Source: Acanthaster planci (lineage: Eukaryota > Echinodermata > Asteroidea > Valvatida > Acanthasteridae). Taken from it: a stretch of DNA of 64,000 bases. Position numbers and translations under genes: made by a program. The number at the start of each line of letters is the position of its first letter. The first letter of the stretch is position 1. The notes beneath the pieces were generated by a model. That model ran no database searches and was not told the DNA's origin. It saw nothing but the letters and a program-made list of their open reading frames with translations. This document shows positions 12,601 through 27,600 of this stretch, piece by piece. Location of the stretch: positions 1,123,623-1,187,622 of the forward strand of contig NW_019091480.1 of the NCBI RefSeq assembly GCF_001949145.1, in the 5' to 3' direction.

Positions 12601-15600
12601 CTGAGCTAAGTAGGGGTTCTGAGCTTTTCACAGATGTGACTGCTTCGTCATGTTCTTCAGCAGCCAAACTGAGCTTATTAAAAGTTCTTGAGAGCATTCT
12701 GTACCTTTTAACATCTCTCTTTGAGTAAAGCTTGCTGTGTGGGGCTTTCCTACTTAACTTTTTCTTCTTATCCGAGGAAATCAATCTTTTGTAGTACTTC
12801 TCCTGCAGCATGGCCTTTGTCTTGGTAGTGACTGTCTTTTTTTCATTCAGCTGAGCTGGACATGTATCACTCACACATGCCATTTTCTCCAAGATGGGCA
12901 TTTGCAGCTTGTTTTCCACTACTGCAAGTTGAGCTGGTGAAATCAAGCATGGAGGTTCATTAGCAATTTCAAATCCATCTTGTTTTGGTTTTTCTTTGAC
13001 CATTACCTTGCCTTCTGTCTCCAACACTACATCATGGTGCTTTCGAGGACGACCACGCTTCATTTTTTGAGGCAGACCACTGTCACACTTTTGAGGAGAG
13101 CTGTTAAGAAGGTGTACATTTTTCTGTTTGGACACTTTCTGGATCTGGTCCATGAAGAACTGCTCATCCATAAACTTTCTTGGGGGTACAATCCTCCTTG
13201 AAAAGCTGCTTCGACGATGTGAGACAGCTTTCAGATTGTCCTTCCGTATCTGTTCCAGTTGTTGCTGTGGTAAGCTGGTACCCGAGAAGGCAATTCTTCC
13301 TTTGAAGTCGGTCTGGATGGGGCACTTAATGAGCATGACAACAGGGTTCCATGTGGAGTCCTTCTTCACATCATCCAGATTTGAGTATCCTTTGAGTTCC
13401 TTACATCCCTCAAAGTGGACTGCATCTGAACTAGAAGGCACCTTAAGTAGTTCTGGCACTGATGACTTTGCTCGGGGAGGGGGAGCAGTATTAGTGTCAG
13501 AAGTGGGATCTGTTACGAAAGGAGCTTTATCCTCTGTAACACTTTCCCCTGAGCATCCATTTGCAGTACTCTTCAACTGAGTGGTACTTTCTGCCACATG
13601 TCCTTTTAAGGATTTTTTCTGGACAGCTTGCGGAATCTTTAACATCTTGTCCCGTGCAAGCTCTGCCAACCACTGTGCTTGCAAAGAAGCTCCACCCAAT
13701 GAGATGCTGTCCTGCCTAGTTTGAAGACTGGCCTTCAATGCCACAGTTGGTCCGGCATCTATGGCAGGGGCCCCAAGTCGATTCACTATCGTGGGGGGCA
13801 TTCTGGTTCTCTTCTGATGGCCCTGCTTCAATTTGTCATCATCCAGGTTTCTGACTTGCTGAAAGACAGCTTTCTGAATTTGGACAGTCTCAGCAGGTGT
13901 CAGATCAGCATGTCCCTGAGCCTTCTCCGGACTTGTCAGGAGTAGCTTCTTATTGGCATAGGTTTTGATCTCAGGGGGAAATGGGCTTTGAGCTGTGGAA
14001 CTGCTTCCCAGTGGGTTTGGATGCAAACTGTAAGCTACCTTTGGGAGGTGGCGTTTCAGACCGAGGTTCTTCTTCCTTGTCGGTGCTGGAGAGAAGAATC
14101 AATCAAGGATTGTGAATTAGTCACTGAGGCACTTAAAGCAGTCGCTTCAGGGGTTTAACCCACAAAAAGGGGGAAAATATTCTCCTGAACGTGAAGGGAC
14201 AAGTGTTGAAGCAGGACATTTACCCACAAAATTGCAAAGATGACATTGGAAAAACACTTTTTCTAATTTCACAAAAATATGATACACAGATGGACAGGCT
14301 TGGGCATATTGGAAACTCATTTTCAAATACTCTCATGAGTGATCAACTATAAGGGGTTGACTACTATCTCCCAAATACTTTTCAAATACTACAGTATACT
14401 AACGAGGGTCAAAGGTCAGAAATGGAATAAGATTTCCACTGGGACCTATAACGCTGTGCCAGTTCAGTGACACCTTCAAACATGTCTACCTTGTTTTTCA
14501 TCTGAGCCTCCGTCAAACTGAGGAATGGCAGTATCTTGGCTACCTTGTGTGTCCTCCTCACTCGCTGATATGTCATGAATTGTACTGCTTAACAAAACGA
14601 AAACAAGTGTTCATCACTTGATTAGGAAGCATCACCAGAAGCCGGGAAATGTTTACATATTGTTGAACTGCTCCTACTGGAACACTGGTATCATGCATCA
14701 GGGGACAGGAAGCTTTTTTTGATTCTGAGGCAGCATTTTGATGTGAATGCCATGTTTCCAGTGGAATGGTCATCCTTTCTGCCGTGAGAACAGGGCTTTC
14801 CAAATGGAATGTTTTTGCCTGTTCTGAATTACGAGACACTCCCTTCGATTGAGGCGTTAAACAACCCTCAATTCAAAAACTTTCACGCACTCTCTTCCTA
14901 CTACCATCCAGCCTGAGCTGTCCTTTATCCACACACTATCACACTCCAGGTTTCCAAGTGCGCCACACACTATTGCATTGGCCTGACTACCAATGAAAAT
15001 AATGCTACAGCATTTCCAGGGCCCAAAACTGGTATCCAAAGGCAAGAGTCTGGATACAGCAAAATGTTACTCTCATGAAAACAAAAGAGCTCCTTAAGGT
15101 AAGGGTTCGTCGTAGCACAATGTGAAATATCTCTTTTGAAAGTGTGGTACTGAAAAAAAATGAAGGGCACTCAACATTTGGTTAAATTGTGGCTGAGTTG
15201 GGAACTTAGAGAGTGGACAAGATAGACCATACTGACTGAAACGGACAGTACCCTCTGGTTCTTTTCAGAGCCACACATGCTCACAATAACTTGCCACCTT
15301 CACAGTGAAAAGCTTCAAAGCTCAAGTGAGCTCTGGTTTTGCATTCAGTGTGACGTCATTGAGGACAGAAACACAGGGAATCTGAGGATTTAAAATGGTT
15401 TTCCTCCGAGGCAGGTCTGTTGTTGAAAAATGGTCCTCAGATGTACTTAGATGCTTGGTCTTTGGTGTCACACTATAAGGATACAAAATATGGCACAATG
15501 ACTCCTCCAGCACAGTGTGGACTTCTTGGAGGAGACATTCTTGGAGAAGCACCCACTCACTTGTTCAAACATGTTACCAACGCTCACGAGTGTAAGGCAT

Positions 15601-18600
15601 TAGCTTCAATACTTGGCTGATTACATAGGCATTTAATGAGTGGGTGCAAGCTTGGGCCAATTCCATAGTGCTACTTAGGTGAAAAATTTGGTGAAGCATG
15701 AAAAAAAAACTTGCTTGACAAATCAGGTTACCAGCCAAAACTTCTTGTGATGTATATTGTTTTGGAATGGTATTTACCTGTCTTTTGGCTAGCATAACCA
15801 TTGGTAACCTTTGTTTATTTAGCAAGGTTTTTCGTGCTTTAATAGCAAATTCTGTGCTTAAGCAGCTCTATGAAATTGGCCCCTGCATGCAAGTGTGGTA
15901 CCGCCACAGTAACAGCGTCTAATTCTGGATGTTGAAAATCTATAACGAATCTAGTGACATTTCACTGGATATTCTAGACGGTCCCGCTTGTTGGCAGAAA
16001 GCACCGTGTTGAGTTTTTTGCGGAGCGACTGTCATGGAACAGTGGATGCATACAGTAGTTAACACACTGCTTATCATTGGAGAGCCACCTAAAAAAAGCC
16101 TGTGAGTACATTACCGTGGTCTCCGGATTCGTATATGGTAATGCACAGTTGGGGTAAGACATCTGTTGAGCAGCTTTTGAAAGAGTGTGGCTTGGAAAGA
16201 AAGTTCCCTTGTTTACCATGGTCCGGCTGCGCCCTCCTCCTCACAGCCATCATCCCAGGCCTGGGACATCTCAAGGGACTCCTGCGCATCTTCATCTTCC
16301 TCCTGCTCCTCGTCTTCTTGCTCTGCCCGTCTCCTCTCCTCTTGGGTGTTTTGGCTGGAGAGGATGCTGCCATCTTCTGGGGAGGCCCCATCTTGGGCCA
16401 AGTCCACTAGGAGCTGGGCCAGATCTCGGTCTTCCCCACCTGTGACAAATGACAGATGTGTTCGACTGTGCATAATGAGTGTGGATGATGGGAAATGGTA
16501 GTCAATGAACTTGCACATACTCAGACAAATAATGTAAAAATATTTTGGCAAAAGTGAAAGATGACACCGTAACCTTAAGACATCCTGATTATAACAAATG
16601 ACAATCATTTCACAAATACAACCTAGTTCAGAAATCACAGCTATTATACAAAACCTTTTTAAAAAATAACAGGAAAAGGATTTACAAGTGCCGTTCAAGT
16701 AACGAATATCAACTAAAGTGACAAGTGACACAAGGACATATGGCAAAATAACACAAGGACAATGACAGGAGCAATACCGGTGACCACAAGGACAGGCTCC
16801 TACCTGGTTGCTGTGAGTACTGGCTGCTGTGCTGCGAAGCCTCCACTACTGAGTGGACAAGCTCCTCGTTGACAACAGGCTGAGACTCCTCCTCAGGAGT
16901 GGAGACAGAATCATCCTCTCCTGGCGAAAGTAACATTCTTAATTCAAAAGCAGGAACTTGAAAAATCTTACCAAGTTAAAACAAACATGTACTTCTATAA
17001 AGAACACCACTCAGATATCATTTCACAGAATACTTGTGATTTGTATTAATATGTGGAGCTCCAAGGCAGAAGGCAATTTTCGGTGAAGTTTTACAAATTT
17101 TTTAGACGAAAGGCTTTGAAAAAGAAAGGCTACTGAGGGTTTGATGGAAAGATACACACAGAGGCCAGTAATGTGGTGTATGGGGATTGACTACCTGCCT
17201 TGAGTAGGAATCACCCCCTCATTAGTTGAACAGAGCCACATGGGTGGGGAGTGTTCATTTGGTTGGTAAGGAGGTCACCGTGATGCTTGCATGTCATAGT
17301 CATTTGTGAACCAGCAATTTTAAGCTGTTCCAAACTTTTTAAAAATGCACATACATTTTATAAAAACAGTAACTGTGGAGCTTTCAAAACTGCCCATTTT
17401 TCTCAACTCTCAGAAAACCACAAAACATTGAATCAGTGACATTGATTTATACCCCTTTAGTCAATGACTATCTATCATAGCCAGGCCTTGTACACTGTAT
17501 AGCACTGAAAATAGCTGAAAATTCAGACTGTATAGAACAAGCCAGACAATACGGGCGATTCACAATAGTGCACCACCAAGAGTTTGCAACACGGTGGCCA
17601 ATCATAACGCGCGAAATTTGTCGACCCTTTTCCAAACACGCATTGGGTTGACAAATTTCGCGCATTGTGATTGGCCAACGTGTTGCAAACTCTTGGTGCC
17701 GCACTATTGTGAAACGGCCGTATTCAGTACATTAAAAAATAAAGTTCTATTACTCAACTATTTCACCCATTATTGTCGCATACCAGCAAACTACACTCAG
17801 CACATGACTGTCATTATTGAGCGCAGAAAAAAACAGCAAAATGGTACATTCAACTAAAGTATTCTCCAAGAGAGAATGAAACGCGTCTTGACAAGCGGTA
17901 CAGTGACATGCACCAAGACAAGACACTACTGACAGCCACATCATCTGACCTGCATATTGCGAGTCATGCAAGATGAGCTGGCTGGCTGGCAGCGAAGCTC
18001 CTGCCAGGGTATCTTGGAGAACACTGTCATCACTGTCGTCCTCCTCGCTGCCTCCGGCCAACGCTCTCCTGGCAACAAGAGTTAAAATTCCACCACCCTG
18101 AACTTCTTAAAAGTTTAAATCTTGCACTGAGTTCACAACTTGAGTCTAGTTTAGCGCTACTTCACGAAGGCAATGGACCCTACATCCAGACTGCGGAGAG
18201 CAGTATGTGGGCCGTGAGTGAAATTCCTTCTGGCACTTGACGCTAAAACTGCTTGTTCTGGAATAAAGTACGTGGGAAATGTAAATGATGCCCTACACAT
18301 ACATTTTCTAGAGCTTGACGTAACCATTCTAGAGAAAACAGATTTACAGGGGGAGTTTCGCGTCGGGAGGTAGTCAAACTGACCTACACCGAGGGACCAG
18401 TAATTCCCACTTTTTTCCCCGAAATAAACCATGCTGCATTTGTTTTACTACACCTCATAAATATTCAAACAGAAATCTCAAGTTACTTGTACTCAAGACG
18501 CCATTGTTGTTTCTCAGCTGCTAAATTTCCATGCAATGATAGCGGAGTGCAGATGTGCCTAGAAACAGGGCTTCAATAGGCTGGTGCTGACAAACGTTTT

Positions 18601-21600
18601 GATCTTTACTGTAATAGTTATTAGGATACAACTCCAAATAGACTGGTTCCGTAAATATTACATGACACAGACTACATATTTACGTGGCAGGTTCCACAGG
18701 GATTTTTGGATGCTACCAGAAAAAACAACCGCACGGCAGCGAGGTGGATACTCACTGCCATGACGTCACCTGGTCACGTATCATTTCTACTTCCCAGACG
18801 CGAGGTGGAATCGGCCAATGACGCGCTCCGATTTGCTCATGAATATTTACAAGGTGTAGTCAAGTACACTCTGATGGGGTGACTTCGTACATGCATGTAC
18901 TTACAGTTCACCGAGTCGTTCCTGTATAATGTCTGCCAGTCTAGCTTTGCCCTTCAATTCGCTCTCTGTGTCCTCTATGACACCTCGATCTGAAAAACAA
19001 ACAAGCAGTTTTTTTACACCCAAGACGTTTCCAAAATTCAGTTGGAGGTTTGGGTGGGGGGGAGGAGGAAGTTTGAGAAGATCGCATTCCTGACCAGTAT
19101 AGTTGGCTTGTAATGTGAACCCTAAAATGGAATCACCTGAGCTACAAACACAGCAGGTGCTCTTTTGAGAACTATTAAAACAAACCCTGTTTCAGACTTG
19201 TTTTGTAGGAATCTGTCACTTATGGTGTGTCCTTTCAAGGGTCAGGTTGAAAGACAGGCTGCATTAACACAAAAGCCTACGCATAGTACTGCTTGTGACC
19301 GTTTCTTTGCCAGTGCAGCTTCCTGTGGTTGAAATGTGCAATTTTGTACAACGAAGGTACGAGAGTTGTTCAAACGTTCTTTGTGCAAAGTACAGAAATG
19401 AGTCAATAAGTGTCTGACACAATACACCAAAAATCTACCTTTTAACGACTCTTTCCATTACTGCCCCCTTATGTGCATTCAAGACTGTGTGCGGTTGTAC
19501 AAAATTGATCAGTTAGAAAAAAAATGGAAAAAAGAAATGTGCTGTTCACGTGCACACTAACTTAGAAAGTGAACATGTAAATTATACATCGTGTGACACA
19601 ATATGTTGCAAGGTTTAGACAGCTCAGCCAGGAAACTGAATGGGATACCTGGGGATGATGGAGGGTGGAGGTCATCCAGTTGACCTTTGACCTCTCTCCT
19701 TTCCCTTTCCTCGTTGTAGATGGCAAGAAGGCCAGGGTTCATTTCTGTGTTGCCTACAAACATAAGGAGAACAAAAACTGTTTTTCTCTCTTTTCAAATG
19801 ACCAAATTTTTCTCTTTTGCCTGACCTGCTCGGAAAATTTGGGTCGTTCTCTATAATGAAACTCCTGAAATTACGGTCTGCTGGACATGGCCTTCACCTT
19901 GTGAATGCCATGGTGTCTATCAATACCTTGCAGTTCATGACGGTTGAGGATGTCCATTGCCACAGCATCGACTTCCAGCTCACAAACACTCTGCCTCTGA
20001 ATTTCAGCGTCTAGTAATAATCCACTGCATTTGAAACAATGATAAAATTGCAGAGACTTTGAGGGCACTTGCATTCCGCACGTATGCTGTTTATCAATTA
20101 GGGGTGGGCATTTCCGTGTCATTTGAGAAATGTTTAGAAAAACTTTCCCATACTGTGTCAACATTGAGCTAACACTTTACAGGGGCCTCGGTCGCCTACA
20201 TGTACCTCAGCGTTTTCATATAGACCGGTAGTTGAACAATGCACATGGTCCAACATATGAAAACATGTAGATTGAAGTTGGAGCATTTAAAACAAGCTAC
20301 TGTTATGTTTATTGTTTTATAATCCACTTTTTCCTCAAAAAGGGCATGGATGCCGAAAGGGGAAAAAAACAGTATGTACATAACAGGTGTCAGTTACAAT
20401 GCATGCCAGGTTGCACCAATCAAAACGTCAAAACGTCAAACCTTGAAAAGAAGCGGTTCGAACCCTTTAAAGGAACAATGTAATTTAATCCCTTTACTAC
20501 ATCCCTTGTAATTGCACTGCTGTTTTTTCAACGAACTAATTTTCAATTCTTATTTTGTTAAATAATCTGTATTTGGAGCCTTTTATGCTTGTAAAGTTGC
20601 AGGAATAGAACTGTGACATCATCCCAGGCACTGAACCTCAGAGTTGATTTGACTGTGCATACTAAGGGTGGGAATGACATTTCATTTGAAAAATATTTAG
20701 GAAACTTTGTGACCGAGCAGTAAAGTGTTCCAGAAGTCAGATTACATTTTACAGGCATCATTTACAATAAAAATGAACGCCAGATTGCGTCGATTAAAGT
20801 GTCAGACCTCTAAAAGGGGCGGTTCTGATTAAACATCTGCGAAAATCGGTAAAGTGATTTGGAACTTTTTTGTTTCAATGTTTAAATATGTAATCCTTAT
20901 TATCAATTTAGGTTTCTTGTTTAATTAAAGCACATACCAGAATGCAGAGCAGCAGGAAAGGTCATCGTCGCCAACTAATTGAAAATTTAGTTATTAAATA
21001 TTCAATTACCAAGGATGGATTTGCACAGGGGGAATAGTAATTAATTTTGGATTGTTTGCCCTACCCGAAGTGTATTATAACATTGTATACTCAGTGTTTG
21101 CCCCCGAAGGCTAACATAAAAAAAAAAAATACAAAAATACATGTAGTTGCTTGCGGTACCCGGTGCTACATGAACATCTGACTCTAACTAACCAGCCAGC
21201 ACAGGCACGCTTGGTGGTCGAGTGGTTAAGACGTCTGCACTAGTAAGCAGGAGGTTGTGGGTCCGAGTCCCGACTGAGTACACTTGTCGTTTTTTCACAA
21301 GCCTTCCGGGCCAAACACCGAGTATACAGTGTCATAGTATACGTCGGGCAGGGCAGAAATCCAAAATTAATTGAATGTTTAATGTTGATACCATAGTTTG
21401 GGGTTTTGCTTTACACCGACTCCATGTTTAAAAGGACTGCATGTTTAGTGTTTTCAGGGAGCATGTTAGGAAACAATTCAAAAGTGGACTCATGTAGGAA
21501 TGGACCTCACAACCTCCTGCCCAAACAGAGAAAAAATTAACTTGGCCCCCCGCAGCTTCTCTGTACATGTATTCACAGCCTGAAACTGTTAGTTTGCATG

Positions 21601-24600
21601 AATGAAACGCAAGAACACAGAGAACATTTATATTTCACTCATGTATGCTGTTTGTCAATTCAGGTTTTGGGGGAATTAACGCCCATACCAATATGTGCAA
21701 TACCAAATAAAGGTCAACTTTGCCAAACAGTTGGAAATTTGTATTTAATGTTGACACATTTTTGGAGATGAAAATGGCAATATTGGGTTCTGCTGTTCAC
21801 AGTCATTTGAGGAAAAACTTCAAAACTAGACTCATGCAGACCTTTAACTCACAACCTCCAGCCCAAAACACAGAAAACACTGATTTGGCCACCTCCAGCT
21901 ACCCAGCACTTCACAGCCTGAAATTGTCAGTCTGCACAGGAGAACTTGGGAGCTGACAGCACAGTCAAACCTAGCTGGCATGAGGTTGTAAAGCTCGAGT
22001 CACACTTGAAGATTCTTGAGAATGTTTTGTTGGTTTTGTTTTTATTTTTTCTCACACACACTGTATCTCGTGGGAGGCAACAAACAATATTGGACATTCA
22101 ATATTATGTCAACAAAATTTTATTTTACTGTAAACCACAAACTGCATGTATAATGTACCCATAAGTCTGGTTCCTGGTCCCCCCCTCATACATGTATTTT
22201 AGACTTTGGAGCCAGTCTGAAGTGAGAAATCTCATTCATGATTGCGTACCAGGCAAACTCCATTCACTGGCAGCCAACACCTGACACTTTTTAACCACTG
22301 CAATACTTGCCCAAGTGTTCTGCTCAGTAAAATAAGAACTGTCAGTCATACCTTGGGATGTTCTCTCGGTTCCACCTCTGAGAGCTGAGCATGCTGCCAC
22401 TCAACAGGGAACTGAGATCCACAGGCTGAGTGTCTGGTGAGCTGGTTTCACTCTGAGATCTATCCCTCTCTCCACCATCTAGGAATGGAAATGTTCAAGT
22501 GTGTACGTCAAAGGAGAGATTCTCATTTGATTCTCGTTTTTTTCTGTTTTCTTTGGCAGTATCGTTCAATTCGAGAAGCGTGTCACATGTACATGTAAAG
22601 GATCCACATGTACTTACCTGTATACATGTACATGTACATGTATATGTACAAAACATATGTGCACATGTATGTAAATATTCAGTGGCCACTTGACTGCGAG
22701 GGTTGGACAGGTACATGTACATCCGATAATGCAATATACAAGGCAATGCTCCATCTGTCTGGTTTATTATATCTTCATCAGCACATGCAATGTCTCAGTT
22801 ACCTCTAGGCTTGCTCAATATAAAGGCTCTACCGTTATACTGGCTTGCTGTTCATACCATTCTCTGGTTTTTCCTGACGGAACTTGACAGCAGCAAGGTG
22901 AATCAGGTTCATCCCATACAGGTTGTAGTCGATGAAGAACTAGAAACAAGGAACAGAGGTTACATCCAGCAATTTTATTATGCCAAGATCCAACGTACGG
23001 TACACGTAAATCTTCAGACGTTACTTTAGGGTCTCCATCCAGCATCATTTTTTTCTCCCTCTTTAGCTTTGTCGTACTTTTTGTCCTTGTTCCAAAAATA
23101 GAACTTCTACAATCAGAAACTAGGATACTTTCAGTTGTAACAAGCAATACGTTGCACATAAACTGGAAGGATATTTTCTGCGTTGATGGCATGTAATCAA
23201 GGCAGGTCTCATAATTTCATCTCATCTCACCTGCAGAATGAACGGAATGTGTGCCTCATGGGGTTGGAATACTTTGTTCATGACGGCTCCACTCTGAAGC
23301 AGCTCTACAGCTCTGGGGAAGGAAAGGTTCAGTTTTAGAATGAACGCTCTAACCAAACAGTTCCAAATACACCTGTTTTCAATAACATGCAACCCAAATA
23401 ACATGTCTGCCTATAGACGAAGTAATTCTTACCCCGCACACAAAGTTCACAATAACAACAACACAATTTTAAATTTCTCATCAATTTAGTTCATCAAAGA
23501 AAGCGAAAAAGTCTCTGTCTGCCTTGTATTTAATGCAAGGAATATGGCAAGACATGGCCAGGTACCAGTTCATTTGTGAGTACAGTACTACATGTGTGAG
23601 TAGAAAGTCTAAGTACAAAAGTATGGAACATACAGACATTCATACTTACAATTAAGTCTGGTACCATACATGTACATGCACATTTACTTACCCTATATTT
23701 GCCACTATAGTTACATGTTCATGTACGAATGTACCTGCCCAATGGCACAGCACTATGTAACCAGCTACATGTACATGTACATGTAATAGGTGGGATATGA
23801 ACCGCTTAGCCTCCCGGTATGTTCGGGAATTACAAATCCTAAACACCAGGCCACGCAGCTTCTTAGTCAAGCTTCAAAGCTCACCTTTTGACCATGAGTG
23901 GGTTGTAGAAGTAGACCTTAAGAAACCGACGGGATCTGCTGTGATAGCCATACATTGGCCTGTGGAGAAAAAAAAACACAGAAAGACTGAGTGTTGGGAC
24001 ATTATTACGGGGGGGGTGTATAAACGATATTCTCAGCAAAGACATGTACGTGTAGGTATCACCGACTTTTTTCCACAAAGGAGATTCATCAAAGCTGATC
24101 TTGCTGAAAATTTACTGATTTGTTGCAAGATCCCATAGTGATTAGTTGACACTGCTCCCCTCAAATACAGTAGAAACTGTGAAAATATTTGAAAACTTCA
24201 ACCACAACTGGAAGTGTTAACACGACTTGAGTCACTGTCCCGCTGCAGCAGTCATTTTCAATTGATGTGTGCATGTACATTATGTAAATGTGTACGGCTC
24301 TAAGATCCTGTCTTCCTGTCGACACGCAGAAAGCATGTTTTTTTCCCTTCATGTACATGTACAGTATGTACAATTTATATATGGGTACATTGTATGTACT
24401 GTACATGTACTGATATTTTAAAACCCAGTGCCCAGTGTGATGCATTTCTAGCATTAGCCTTCCGTTTTGCCAGAAAGGAAAGGAAAAGAACTCAAATGGC
24501 ATGAAGGGGAGAACTCAAAAAGGAAGTGAATCTACATGTACATGTAAATTCTAATGTCCACACATGCGTGCCATTAACACAGCACTCAGCACAAGTTTGC

Positions 24601-27600
24601 ATGCACATGTGTACAATGTACCTAGTGTGGATACTGCTTCGTTTTCGTATACAGGTTCCAGTAATTAAAGAAAACCTCATGAAAAGGGTCATTATTCTTG
24701 TACTGTGAACACTCTTACATGTAAGCTGGAGTTTTATTTTTGATTTCCTTTACTGTTCCTCTTCTGCTACCAGTACCATTAACCCAAAATGCCTCTAAAA
24801 ATGTTTTCCAGAAAGGGGGCAACGTGTGTGGACCTGGCTTAGTCCACATAACGTTCACACAACGTGCAATAATGTGAACCTCTTTTGCTCATGGGTCCAC
24901 ACTGCATACATGTAAAGTTGGCACAAACATACATGTACATACATATTACAAGTACTTGGTACATGTCAAGTGCATGTAACAGTAGGTTTCACTTACACTG
25001 CTTGCACACTGATGACCTTGAAGACATGTTGCGTGTTCTCAGACGCCTTCCCTGTAGCCACCTGCAGGGCCAGGTCTAGACTGGTGGCAAACAGCCGCAG
25101 GTCTTTGTCGGCGGTGAACTCCTGGAGACCGCATCCCACGTAGATGTACGGGAACACGCCGTGGATGTGAAGGCACGTCTTCTGGCCTGCATGGAGTGTG
25201 TCAGGCAGTGATTGCACTTGACATCTTTAAGGACCATCAATGGGCCCCAGAAGATCACCGCAAGACTGACACAAGTCCCAAGCTTTGCAAAAGAACCGCC
25301 AAAAGGGCATTCCTTTGTCACCGTTTACCTTGTTACTTGTGACTGGTCTTGTGAATGGTCTTGAGTCTACAATACTAGTGCCAAGGCCAAAAAGTTGTGA
25401 GACGTGCCGATGTGAATACTCACAGAGCATAATCAACTCATGCTTATAGTGGTGACCTTAGGCTGTGCTCAAAAAATATGTACATGTACCAGTATGATAC
25501 ATGTACATGTACATACTGCACATCTTTGAGGGACCTACATACATGTACATGTACATGTCATATACACCCCTGTACTGTATGTACGTGTAACTTTCATAAA
25601 GAACTTCGGGATTGAGTTGTGGGGACAAAACTTGATCCACGTGACAAATATGTACAAGTATGTGTCCCCATAATCGTTGCATAATGCCGTTGCCTCTTTG
25701 GCCATCTGTTTTCCCCCTTTCATCAGATGCTCATGTTGATTTCTCTGTTCAGAAGTGCTTTCTAGGTTTGTGAATTTGTTGCCCAAATTTTATTGTGCTG
25801 TTTCTTTATCACATTTATGGCATTCCAGAAATTAGGGGTCCGTTTATTGTGTCCCTGTCACATCTGTTAATGCAGTGTCACGGGCAGATGGCAGATCTTG
25901 TTGCGGCTCGGTCCGTTTGAGTTCGTGATGAGCGAGTAGTTTACACTCAAGACCTAACTAAACAGGGGTATTCAATCCCTCGTCTTGTTGATAACTACTG
26001 CGCTTATCCCTGGTTGTCTATCACACTAATCTGTTGTTACGCTTCCACAGTCAATCTGCTGTTTTCACACCTTCCATGGTGGGAAGCTGGACCAGTGTAC
26101 CATTATATGTACATGTACTGTACATTGTAGCTTGATGAAGAGCCATGTCAGCCCTATACCGCCTGGTTTTGTTCACATGTACACAAACATTTATGTACCG
26201 GTACATGTACCATTAAATATCAAGCTCACTAGTTATGTGTTGGTTGTGTGCTCTTACTTTCCGTCAGCCAAAGGTACACACTGTATCTTTGATTCACAAT
26301 CACAATTCCAACAGCTGAACATATGGTACACTCTACGTGTACGTACATGTACATTAAGTGCTTTCCAAGTACATGTACATGTATATGTACATGTACATTA
26401 TATACTGTAGTGTTTAGTGCTTATGTTATGAGCAGTAATCGACCGGTACTGGCATTATAAACACACATGTACATGTATACATCTTCTTTGCAATCGGCAG
26501 ATTGAAGACTGGAGATGCTCCAGCACTATTAGCATTTTAGCGCCTACCAGTACATGTTCATGTGTAATTTCACTCTCTAAAACGCNGAACCTGGCTCAGT
26601 GCACTGCTGACCTCTTTTCAATAGGGGCCGGATTAGCATGCAGCGGTGCTGTGTGGCTCATCACTGCGGTGCTGGAGAGCTTTTGTCCCCGGTGGTAATC
26701 CGCTTGCTCTAAATACCCCAAACCCTGGTATAGGGTTTCAAAATAACGCTGGATTATCACCACTTTTGAAAGTGAAAAATGCCGGTAATGCCCAGCAGCC
26801 TGGTCTTTTGTTTGGTGTACAGTCTTTTGTTACAGGGCCCTGTTTCCTTTGTCCGAGTTCGGAGACCCCGGCCACACATACATGTATAAACCCGGCTGGT
26901 AGTGGTTTAAGCAGTGTCAAGGGCTGACTGCAGATCTTGTTGCGGTACGGTTCGTTTGAGTTTGTGATGAGCGAGTAGTTTACACTCAAGACCTAACTAA
27001 ACAGGGGTATTCAATTGCTCATCTTGCTGATAACTGCTGCCTAATTCCTGGCTGTCTATCACACTAATCTTTTATTACACTTCGACAGTTAATCTGCTGT
27101 TTTCACACCTTCCAAGGTAGGAAGCTGGACCGGTGTACCGTTACATGTACATTGTAGCTTGATGAAGAGCCGTGTCAGCCCTATACCGCCTGGTTTTGTT
27201 CACATGTACACGAACATTTATGTACATGTACCATTAAAAATAAAGCTCACTGGTTATGCGTTGGTTGTGTGCTCTTACGTTCTGTCAGCCAAAGGTACAC
27301 ACTGTACCTTTGATTCACAATCATAATTCCAACAGCTGAACATATGGTACACTCTACGTGTACGTACATGTACATGTACATTAAGTGCTTTCCACAGTGT
27401 TCCAAGTACATGTACAGTGTATAGCGATTAGTGCTTACATGTACAGTACATGTATGTTATGAGCAGTAATCTACTGGTACTAGCATTATAAACATACATG
27501 TACATGTATACATCTTCAATCGGCAGATTGAAGACTGGAGATGCTCCAGCACTATTAGCATTTTAGCGCTTACCAGTACATGTAGATGTGTAATTTCACT

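Noticed and set aside
8113-13945. Many open frames on the plus strand opposite REV3L exon 14
   Set aside because: They are antisense shadows of a long open exon and show no similarity or splice pattern of their own.
20001-20010. Alternative acceptor (CTAG) for REV3L exon 7
   Set aside because: It gives an in-frame stop two codons later; the upstream TGCAG keeps the conserved frame.
21210-21285. Functional tRNA gene
   Set aside because: A and B boxes are present, but the acceptor stem ends do not pair, so it is called tRNA-derived.
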